From: Pomphorhynchus laevis | Lineage: Eukaryota > Acanthocephala > Palaeacanthocephala > Echinorhynchida > Pomphorhynchidae | DNA: 64,000 nucleotides | Direction of reading: 5' to 3' | Assembly (NCBI GenBank): GCA_012934845.2 | Contig: WNNJ02001436.1 | Location: 1 to 64,000 of the forward strand | Shown here: one piece after another, positions 11,628 through 21,406 of the stretch | Layout of the letters: the number at the start of each line of letters is the position of its first letter | How positions within the stretch are numbered: the stretch's first letter is position 1 | The notes under the pieces: generated by a model | What the model was told of the DNA's origin: nothing | Seen by the model: only the letters and a program-made list of their open reading frames with translations | Databases searched by the model: none | Translations under genes and position numbers: made by a program

Positions 11628-14600
11628 TGCAGTCTCACCCTCTACAGTTAAATCTAAAGTAAATACAATCTAAAGTAAATACAATCTAAAGTAAATTCAA
11701 ATCAGAAAAGTTACAAACATCTTTCAACGACAACCATCGACGGCAACCATCGTTTATGGGAGGACGTAAGAAAACAACTAAGACCGACACCAACTATGGA
11801 CAACTGCAAGTACAGTGCTCGATACACGACTGCAGCGTCTGGACAACAATCACCTGCGACAAGAATAAGGCTAAAGAAGACTTCGTATGTGGTTTTTGTG
11901 CCAACAAACTAATCTGCAACCTTTCCAATAAGCACATATCAACATCCAACACGTCAACTCAAACTACCCCCGTCGTTTCTAATGTCCTTTATCCACCCAT
12001 CGACCCTGCCACCATCTACACTTCCCATTCCATGTCATCTTAACTCCCCGACATCCCACGTCCCGTCCTTCCCGTCTCGTTTCTCAATAACTTGCATCCA
12101 TCAATCAAAATCACCTCCACCAACCTCCACTATCCTTCCACTCATAACCTTTCCTCACATCGCTTGCCACCCGCTTTATTATCATTATCCTCTATGTCTC
12201 CCGTCGTCAAACCAAATCCCTCCAAATCATCAACTGCCAGCTCTTCTATCGTGATCTCACCTACTCACGTCAGTCGTCCTCCTTTACGGAAGCGCTTTGC
12301 TTCTCGCGATCGTTGCGTCATTGTCACGAATATCACGCCTTCTAACTCCTTATCTCCACAAGCACGTCTGGACCACGATGTTTCCGCCTTCAGATCCATC
12401 CTCTCGTCTATTGTTCCTGCGGATAAACCATCCTTTTTCAAGGACATTTCTCCTGTCGCATTCATCCGTCTAAACAAATCTTCTCAATCTAATCCTTCCG
12501 AGCCCCTCTCCTAAAAATTGTTTTCAAGCATCGCTCTCACGCGTCTTCTGTCCTCTCTCAACGATTCAAACTCATGTCATCTTCAACCACTCGAATTTTC
12601 CCCAATCGCGCCCCATCTGAAATCGCTCAAATCTCTTAAGCCCGCATCGAAAAACGCCGTCGCGAGGAAAACGGCGAAACATTACTCTTAATCTGAAACA
12701 TAAATGGAAATTTTCAAGTTGGCCATACCCGCCCAAAAATTCGATGGCGCTTCAGCTCTCCTATGTGTCTTCTTCCCTAGACTCTTTCGCATCAGCACAC
12801 GGATTCCGCTTCGGTCTCCTCAACACTAGATATATTCTTAATAAATCCGATCATATCCTCAACCTATTCACCAAGCAATCCATCGATCTCTTCTGCCTCA
12901 CCGAATACTGGTACTCAGATTCCGACGACGTTTCCATTCGCCGTCTGCTCTTTGCCGGTTGCTCCCTATTCGAATCCGCCCGCCCCCTCAGCTCATGCTC
13001 TTCTAAATTCTCTATTCATGGCGGCATCGTCGCATTCGCGCGTACCCCGCGTCTCTTCGCAAAATCAATCCCCCTTTCAGTCCTTGCTCTTTTGAATTGC
13101 TCACTTGTCGTTATTCTAGCCCGATCACTCTAGATCTCGCCATTGTATACCGTCCTGGTTCATCAGCTCCTACTGCCTTATTTTTTACCGAACTCGCTGA
13201 CCTCCTTTCTCATTGTTCTTTGTCCTCAATCTCTTGACTCGTTCTAGGCGACTTCAGTATCCGCCTAGACCGCCCATCTTCCACGGATTCCATCCAGTTC
13301 ATCAACATTCTATCCAACTACAATTACAAACTAATCTCCACTGCCCCACACATATACTTGGTGGGGCACTCGACATCATCGCTGTCCCCGATCATTTCGC
13401 TGTCTACACCTCACTGTCCATCTCACCGTGGTCCATCCGATCACTTTCTTATCACCCTTGATCTCACTCGGAACCACACCCCTCCTCACACACTTACAAT
13501 CCTACGTCGCCCTTGGAGAAATCTTGACCTCTCACTTCTCCGCTCTGCCCTACTCAAATAGTCTCTATCATTACCCACAATAACATATTCATCTCCTCAC
13601 GATCTCGCCTTTCTTTTCGACTCTGAACTCACATCCACTCTCGATATTCTCTTGCCCTTCAAGTCTCACCCACACCGTCGCTTGCACCGTGCCCCATGGT
13701 TTGATATCCAATGCCTACTCTCAAAGCGTCGACTCCGCCATGCTTTTCGAGTCTATCACCGCTCTCTCAGACGTGATTTCCGCTCGATCACTCCGTCTTT
13801 CCGTGATTCCTATCTTGCTCTTTGCCGGTCACATCTCAACCTACTACGAACCAAATGCAACTCCTTCTGGCAGCATAAAATCATCACTTCATTCAACTCT
13901 AAGACTCGCTGGCATACTTTTAACTCAATCCTGGCTCGTTCCTCTACGCCTTGCAACATCAATGCTAATGATTATTCGTCATTTCTGCAGACTAAAGTAT
14001 CCACGCTGCTCTCTCACACCCCGGTCTCCATCCTATCTCACTCTGCCCAGTTTACTCTCATCCTTCTGGAACTCTTTCATCTTCTCCCTGTATCACCTAC
14101 AGAAGTATCATCTGTCATCATGTCCTTGCCCAACAAAATCTCACCTGCCGATCTTCTGCCTACTCACATATTAAAATCTATATGCTCATCGATATCCCCA
14201 TTTCTCACAACCTTGTTTAACTCGTCCATCCGCAGTCGTATCTTCCCTTCACACTGGAAATCTGCAATCGTTCGTCCCCTCCTTAAGAAACAATCGCTCG
14301 ACCCCTCCCTTCATTCTAGCTATCGCCACATTTCGCTACACCCTAATCTTTCTAAGCTCTTAGAACGCCTCATCTTAATACAAATCCACGCTTATCTCTC
14401 CTCATCCAATCTCTACCCTCCTTTCCAATCCGCTTTCCGCTCTAATCACTCGACAGAAATCGCATGCATAAAAGTGTACAACGACTTACTCATTTCTCGA
14501 GACAAGGCTCTATATAGTGTTCTCATCTCCCTCGACCTCTCCTCCGCATTCGACATTGTCGACCACTCCGTCCTCCTTTCTCGCCTTCGTTATAATTTCG

Positions 14601-14940
14601 GCTTTTCTTCCTCCTCCGTAGCTTGGTTCGCCCCATATCTATCCGACCGTTCCTTTCGCGTATGTTCTAATTCATCATCCTCCCATCCTATCCCTATTTT
14701 TTGCGGGGTCCCACAAGGTTCAGTCCTAGGTCCCCTGCTTTTCTTTCTTCTGCTTGGCGATCTCTCTCTGTTTATCAAACCTTACTCCTTTAACGTCATG
14801 CAATACGCCGATGACATTCTAATCTATGCTCATGCACCCGCACATCGCATACACGATATCGGCATTTCTGCCTCCAACTGTCTTTCTTCTATCCACAAAC
14901 GTCTCTCCAATCTCCATCTCGTTCTAAACCCCGAAGAGGG
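11628..14940 (+). pseudogene. LINE copy B2 (family 2), with ORF1 and 5' UTR, 3' end missing
   Basis: Begins right after the tail of A'. A 5' leader holds three copies of a 16-bp repeat (11,651-11,698). ORF1 starts at 11,756 (MGGRKKTTK) and has a zinc-finger-like pattern: CSIHDC, then TTITC, then FVCGFC. It is broken near 12,040 and goes on in another frame to 12,514. ORF2 starts at 12,744 with an endonuclease containing GLLNTRY, LTEYW and HILGGALDIIAVPD in shifted frames. The RT frame (13,652-14,959) has LDLSSAFDIVDH, GVPQGSVLGP and QYADDILIY. The copy stops about 230 codons before the family's C-terminus, where it meets the inverted copy B3. Several frame breaks make it inactive. Confidence 0.86.
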
Positions 14941-17900
14941 AATTACGGGAACGCAGTGATGGAGAGGTAGGACGAGTGTCGTCTAAGAAAGGAAGCTTGA
15001 TGAACGGTGGGGATCCGAAAGCGATGAGACGAAAAGTTACGAGAAGGCGGAGTTGTCAAGGGATGTGAATGGTAGGCCAGGAGAGTTGGACAAGATATGT
15101 GGATGTGTGAGCAAAGCGACGGAGACGTAGGAGCACTCGAACGGCAGAGTTAATGATGCGTTGTCGAGGTAGGATGATGGATTTTGGGGAATTGACGAAA
15201 AGGATAAGGCATTAATCGATTTTAGGGAAAGAAGCGATGAAAGAAAATACATACAAGGACGGAAGTAGATAAGGGGGCGGGTACGGCCGATGTCACGAAG
15301 AATTTAGTTAGACGGGCAGACCTTGTCGCGGACGAAAGGTTTAAGGGAAAGGTAATCATCGAAATAGAATCCTAAGAAAGTGAGATTGTGAACTAAGGGG
15401 ATGATTGATGATGCAAAAGATACAGGGGGAGGAGATATGTTAGGTTGACGGGGAGGATACACATTATTTTAGACTTGTCTGTGTTTAGAACGAGACGAAG
15501 ATGGTATAGACGTTTGTGGATAGAATAAAGACAGTTGGAGGCAGAAATAGGGATATCGTGTATGCGATGGGCTGGTGCATGATCATATATGAGGATGTCA
15601 TCGGCGTATTGCATGACGTTAAAAGAGTAAAGTTTGATAAACGGAGAGAGATTGTCAAGTAGAAGATAGTAAAGCTGGGATCCTAGGACTGAACCTTGTG
15701 GGACCCCTTCAGAAAATAGGGATGGGATGAGAGGATGATGAATTTGAAATATTCGAAAAAACGGTCGGATAGATATGAAGCAAACCAAGCTACGGAGGAG
15801 GAAGAAAATCCGTAATTAAAACGAAGGTGAGAAAGGAGGATGGAGTGGTTGACGATGTCGAAGGCGGATGAGAGGTCGAGGGATATGAGACCAGTATATA
15901 AAGTATTGTCACGAGAAGTGTGTAGGTCGTTGTAAACTTTCATGCATGCGATTTCTGTGGATTGATTAGAGCGGAAAGCAGATTGCAAAGGAGGGTCAGA
16001 TTAGATGAAGATAGATAAAAGTTGATCTGTATTAAGATAAGGCGCTCTAAAAGCTTGGAAAGAGTAGGAAGTAGTGAAATGCGGCGATAGCTAGAAGGAA
16101 GTGAGGGGTCGAGTTATTGTTTCTTAAGGAAGGGACGAACAGTGGCGGATTTAAAGTGTGATAGTAAGATACGACTGCGAATGGACGAGCTAAACAAGGT
16201 GTTGAGGAAAGTAGATATCGATGAGCATATGGATTTAAGTATGGGGGTAGGCAGGGGTCGGCAGGTGACGTTTTGTTTGGCAAAGACATGAGGACCGATG
16301 ATACTTCGGCAGGTGAGACATGGAGAATATAAAAGAGTTCCGGGATAATGAGGCGAGGCAAGTAGCCGTAAGATGGAATGGAGATGAGGTTGTGAGAGAG
16401 CAGCGTGAATACTTTGGTTTGAAGAAATGACGAATAATCATGGGATTGATGTTGCAAGACGAAGAGGGCGAGAAAGGATTGAGTTAAAAGTATGCCAGAG
16501 ATACTGAGAGTTTTTAGAGTTGATTTTATGCAGCCAGAAGGAGTTGCATTTGGTGAGTATTAGGTGGAGATGAGATCGGCGAATAGCAAATAGGAATCAC
16601 TGAGAGACGGAGTGAGCGAGCGGATATCACGTCTGAGAAAGCGGTGATAAACTCAAAAAGCATGATGGAGTTGACGATTCGAGAGTAGTCATTGGATGTC
16701 AAACCATGGGGCACGGTGCAAGCTACGGTGATGGTGAGGCTTGAAAGGCAAGATAAGATCGAGAGTGGATGTAAGTTCAGAGTCGAAAAGAAAGGCAACA
16801 TCGTGAGTAGAGGATTATGTTATTGTGTGAGAAGATATATACGATTTGAGTAAGGCGGAGTGGGGAAGGATGAGGTCATGATTGCTCTAAGGTCGACGTA
16901 TGATGTTGAGTGTGTGAAGCCGAGAGTGATTGGATATGAGATCAAGGGTGACGAGAAAGTGATCGGATAGACAAGTATCGGAGATGGACGGTGAGGTGTA
17001 TGTAGCAAAACGATCAGGGACATCGATGATGTCGAGTGCCCCCTTCAAGGATATGCTCGGGTGCAGTGGAGATGAGTTTGTAATTGTAGTTGAATATAAT
17101 GTTTATGAACCGGATAGAATCCGTGGAAGAGGGGCGGTGTAGGCGGGTTTTGAAGTCACCTAGAACGAGTGAAGGGATTGAGCACAATGAACAGTTGGAC
17201 AGAAGGTCAGCGAGTTCGTTAAAACATAAGAATTAGGAGCTGCTGAACCAGGACGGTATACAATGGCGAGATCTAAAGTGATCGGGCTAGAAGACCGCCA
17301 AGTGAGCAATTCAAAAGAGCAAGGGCTGAAAGGGGAAGTGATTTTGCGAATAGACGCTGGGTAACGGGCGAATGCGACAATGCCGCCATGATTAGAGAAT
17401 TTAGAAAAGGATGAGCTATGGGGGCGAGCGGATTTAACTAGCAAGCAACCGGCAGAGAGCAAACGGCGGATGGATATGTCGTCAGAATCGGAGTCTCAGG
17501 ATTCGGTGAGGCAGAAGAGATCGATGGATTGCTTGGTGAATAGGTTGAGGATGAGATCGGATTTATTGAGAATAGATCTAGTATTGAGGAGGCCGATGCG
17601 ATAATCGTGTGTGATTGTGATAGGGGCTAGTAGAGAAGACGCATAGTGGAGATGGAGCGTTATCGAACTTTTGGGCGGATGTGGACAACTTGGAAATTTC
17701 CGTCGATGTTTCGGATGGTGAGAGATGTTTCGCCGTTTTCCTCGCGAAGGCGTTTTTTGATGCGGGCAGATGAGAGTTGAGCGATTTAGGAGGGGCTGCG
17801 ATCGGGGAAAATGCGAGTGGCTGATGAGGGCATGAGTTTGAATCCTTGGGAGATGACAGAGAACGCGTGAGAGCAATGCTTAAAACAATTTTTAGGAGGG

Positions 17901-18650
17901 GGCTGGGAAGGATTAGATTGAGAAGATTTGTTTAGGGGGATGAATGCGACGGGAGAGATGTTGTTGAAAATGGATGGGTGATCCGCATGAACAAGAGACG
18001 AGAGGATGGATCTGAATGCGGAAACATCGTGGTCGAGACGTGCTTGTGGAGATAATGAGGTGGAGGGAGTGATATTAGTGACGATGACGCAACGATCGCG
18101 AGAAGGAAAGCGTTTCCGTAAAGGAGGGCGAGTAACGAGAGTTGGTGAGATCACGATAGGAGAGCTGGGAGTTAAGGATATCAAGGAGTAGGTTTGACAG
18201 CGGAAGACATTGAGGATAATGATAATAAAGACGATGGCAAGCGATGTGAGGAAATATTATGAGAGGAAGGATCGTGGAGGTTGGTGGAGGTGATTTTGAT
18301 TGAGGGATGTAGGTTATTGAGATACGAGACAGAAGGGAAAATACGGGTGGTGTCGGGAATTGAAGACATGAGATTAGAAGTGCATGTGGTGACAGGATCA
18401 GTGGGTTGACGAAGGATATCTGAAACGACTGGGGTGGTTTGAGTGGACACGTTGGATGTTGATATGTGCTTATTGGAGATGTTGTGGATTAGTTTGTTGG
18501 CACAAAAACCACATAGAAAGTCTTCTTTAGAGTTATTGTTGTTGCAGGCGATTGTTGTCCAGACGCTGCAGTCGTGTGTCGATCACTTTACTTGCAGTTG
18601 TGCATAATTAGTGTCGTTCTGAGCTGTTTTCTTACGTCCTCCAATATACG
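14941..18650 (-). pseudogene. LINE copy B3 (family 2), inverted relative to B2, strongly broken
   Basis: Reads leftward from about 18,650. The ORF1 start resembles B2 (GGRKKT, FLCGFCANKLI). ORF1 pieces lie at 18,450-17,496, endonuclease pieces at 17,870-16,820 (GLLNTRSILNKSD, LTES, GGIVAFARYP) and RT pieces at 16,460-15,393 (LDLSSAFDIVNH, EGVPQGSVLGSQ, QYADDILIYDH). Many stops and shifts separate them. The 3' end, including the last coding part and the hairpin, is absent: the copy runs into B2 at about 14,940. It is clearly more diverged from B2 than B1 is. Confidence 0.85.
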
Positions 18651-18850
18651 TCCTTGTGTGTTGAGGCTGTTGGATTTGCTACTGCAACTGATCGGCGAGC
18701 GCAGCAAGATGATCTATATGAGCTTATCGAGAGATTAAGCTAAATCCGCGAGCGTAGCGAGTGGAACTTACAGGAAAAATCTGCAACTGACAGTAAAAAT
18801 CTGGAATGTAAGTAGTTAGTAATCAAAAAAATGATTACTAACTGGTGGTT

Positions 18851-19055
18851 TGCACTACCTGACGAAATTGCTTGTGCCTCCAGCTATTCACATTTTAAAC
18901 TTCAAGTGAGGAAGTGGATTCATGACAGCTCTAACCATCAATCAGTGTTGAACTACCCATTCGGCTGATTATATTCTACACTTCATTTTTTATTTTTTAA
19001 ATATCAACAATGAACAGACTGAACAGCCATTTGCGGCTTTATCTCGTACTCAATA
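18851..19055 (+). pseudogene. LINE 3' fragment of the copy D type
   Basis: A short frame, FALPDEIACASSYSHFKLQ, then a stop at about 18,968, resembles the last codons of CR1/Jockey-type ORF2 proteins (the NSLP segment). The downstream UTR contains AGCCATTTGCGGCT at 19,025-19,038, the same 14 bases that follow the stop in copy D. I therefore assign both to one family. Just upstream, at about 18,812-18,842, lies a 12-bp perfect hairpin (AGTTAGTAATCA, A-run, complement). Confidence 0.5.
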
Positions 19056-19111
19056 GTAAAATTTTCTGAAATGTTTGTATGCTTGATTTAATCATAAAAA
19101 TTATTTTAAAT

Positions 19112-19515
19112 AGTTGATACTGATCCATTATTGATAAATAATTATTTGAACTAGATCAAATGACGAAATTATTTTTGATATTTCGCTAACTTCTGTTAGC
19201 ATCTTCAGAAAATTACTTTAATTATTAATAATTGAAACATTATTTAATGTTCCAATTATTTTCAGTATTCATTAATTTTTATTAATTTTCAGTATTCATC
19301 TTCAGAAGTTAATTTTCATACTCTTCTGTATTGAAAGCAGCTGGTTGTCGCTAACAACAGCAGCACTTGCCAAAGCAAATGTCGGTGATCGTTTTGAACT
19401 TTTCATATGTACATTTAAAAACATTGTAATTTTCTGAAGATGCTAACAGTAGTTAGCTAAATATCAAAAAAGATTTAGACTTTCCTTTATCCAGCTCCAA
19501 TAATATATATATAAA
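19112..19515. repeat. Foldback (MITE-like) element with hammerhead-like motif in each arm
   Basis: The left arm (about 19,112-19,225) and right arm (about 19,420-19,515) are imperfect inverted repeats of 80-100 bp sharing GTTAGCATCTTCAGAAAATT and its complement. The middle contains no coding frame. Related foldbacks lie at 57,161 and 60,655. Each arm carries a CTGAAGA ... helix ... GAAA or TAAA block, annotated separately. Confidence 0.65.
19177..19208 (-). ncRNA. Hammerhead-ribozyme-like core (left arm of foldback)
   Basis: On the minus strand: CTGAAGA (19,208-19,202), one extra T, a perfect 6-bp helix GCTAAC/GTTAGC (19,200-19,195 and 19,190-19,185) with loop AGAA, then GAAA (19,184-19,181) and TATC. 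Both invariant boxes of the hammerhead core are present. The extra base before helix II departs from the canonical core. Helix I is not convincing here. Confidence 0.45.
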
Positions 19516-19525
19516 TTATTATTGC

Positions 19526-19929
19526 TCGCAAACATTTAAATGTTTGCAAACATTCAAATTTCTGAAGTGTTCAAAAACTTGATCATAAAAAATATTATTG
19601 TTTGCAAACATTACAATTTCTAAAATGTTTGAATGTTTGCTTTAATTATAAAAATTACTACTGTTTGCAAACATTTGAGTTCGTGTAGAAAGCTATTTTG
19701 CCGCATAAAAAAACAGAAAGTTCATATTTATTAAGCTTTCGGTAATCGTCTGTTACCATCATCGGAAAATCTAGAATAAAATAAACATAAAACGTTTAAT
19801 ATAATGACAATATGTAGTGATAATTTGTGAAATTATTTTGAGACTCAAAACACCTTAAGTGTTCTAACGAATCCTTCGTCCTTCGCATTAAGCTTAGGAG
19901 TCATTTCTTTAATTGATAGAGATTCCAAC
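19526..19929. other. AT-rich stretch with repeated TGTTTGCAAACATT motif and one hammerhead-like core
   Basis: Contains several copies of the palindrome-like TGTTTGCAAACA and, on the minus strand at 19,765-19,737, a relative of the hammerhead-like block: CCGATGA, one base, helix GGTAA/TTACC, GAAA. I see no gene. Confidence 0.4.
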
Positions 19930-20545
19930 ATATGTAGATCTTCTTTACATTTTCTTCTTTATCTTTTATCAGCACAACTTGCAATCAAACATTTGAATTT
20001 TGGCAAACAAAAAATTAGCAGCTTAAAGAAAATGATTAGTCGACTGGAGACTTAAAAGAGCACCAAAGATGATCTACTGCCAGGACATAATATCTCCTGG
20101 CATTAATATTAATAATGAAATATTAAAGTTTAATCAAAGTGACAAAACTTTATTAATAGAGTAAAAATTTCTTAAATGTTTGAATGCTAGATTTAATCAA
20201 AAAATTATTATTGTTTGCAAACATTTGAATGTTTGCATCAAAAAATTTGCAGCTCAAATAAAACGATTAGTCGACTAAAGACTTTAAAGAGCACACAAGA
20301 TGCTCTACTGTCAATACATAAGATGTCCTGACATTAATATTTATAATGAAATATTAAAGTTTTATCAAAGTGATAAATCTTTTTAATAGAGTAAGAATTT
20401 CTTAAATGTTCGAATGCTTTCTTTAATCATAAAAATTATTATTGCTTGCAAACATTTGAATGCTTGCAAACAAAAAATTATCACTCAAGAAAAACGATTA
20501 GTCGACTGGATGCTCTACAAGATGCTCTACTGTCAGGACATAACC
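19930..20545. repeat. 231-bp tandem repeat, about 2.7 copies
   Basis: The marker GATTAGTCGACT recurs at 20,034, 20,265 and 20,496, giving a period of 231 bp. Flanking words (AGAGCAC, CTACTG, AATGAAATATTAAAGTTT) recur with it. Copies differ by scattered substitutions. No coding frame is seen. It lies just downstream of the 3' end of VPS16. Confidence 0.75.
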
Positions 20546-20985
20546 AATATATAATATATATTATAACATATATATTATAACTATATATTATATATAGTTA
20601 TATATAGTTATATTATAAAACTATATATTATAACAGTTATATATTATAAATTCCTAATATCTACTTATTTCTGATTCTAAGACATTACATTTACGTAAAT
20701 CGATTTATAAAGTAGATTAAGTAAATTATATTAAAATGAAAGCAAATCAAATTTTTGAAATGTACAGTATTTTTTGTGATTCGTGGCTAAATCAATTAAT
20801 CTAAGTCAATTTGTTAAGTCAAAACGTTTTTATCCAAACATTTACAACTATTTTGTTGTAAAACAAATATTTTATCATTTCTATATTAACCTCCAATTGC
20901 ACATAACCTTATTCATAAGTAATTTGTTTAATTACTCATAAAAAGCTTAAAATGTTTTCGAAATTAAATAATTTAGATACAATTT
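20546..20985. other. AT-rich 3' flank of VPS16
   Basis: Starts with a run of TATATA repeats (about 20,546-20,650), then AT-rich sequence. I see no gene. Confidence 0.4.
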
Positions 20986-20991
20986 TTTATT
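20986..20991 (-). terminator. Putative poly(A) signal of VPS16
   Basis: AATAAA on the minus strand, about 18 bases after the VPS16 stop. In such AT-rich DNA this word is common, so position is the main support. Confidence 0.35.
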
Positions 20992-21008
20992 TCTTATTTA
21001 AGAGAAAT

Positions 21009-21406
21009 TCAGATTGAATTAGACACTGTTAAATGAACAATCCTTTGCATTAAATCGTCGTCATTAAGATGTAAGGCAAGATCTGCTGCACTTTTGTAAT
21101 CCCTTGTCGTATTAAAACAAAAGTTGACGTTTATAAGTTATATTGACATTTTACCTTAAAGCGATCAGACATTCCAGTTTTTCACGTGTATCTTTGCTGA
21201 ATTCTAAGAAATGCTCAGCTTCTAACGGAAAGTTGGCATTGACGAGCATTTTTACTAGAAACTAAAAACGATTATCAATAATTTAAACAATCATCAACAT
21301 AATGATTACGGGCAATCCAATTTGACGGGCAACCGATTTTGTTACTTTTAAGATAGATAAAATGTCTTGACGTTTGATCATTGATTGAATTGATATAACA
21401 TTGTAG
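21009..21406 (-). CDS. VPS16: VPS16 exons 18-20 (residues 720-818), C-terminus
   Basis: Exon 18 21406-21310, exon 19 21261-21155, exon 20 21102-21009, with introns of 48 and 52 nt. The joined peptide contains KRQDILSILKVTKS, LPFLVKMLVNANFPLEAEHF and DYKSAADLALHLNDDDLMQ, matching [34 protein letters not shown] and GDVAQAADVAIEHRNEAEL at the VPS16 C-terminus. The stop is TGA at 21,011-21,009. Confidence 0.9.
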
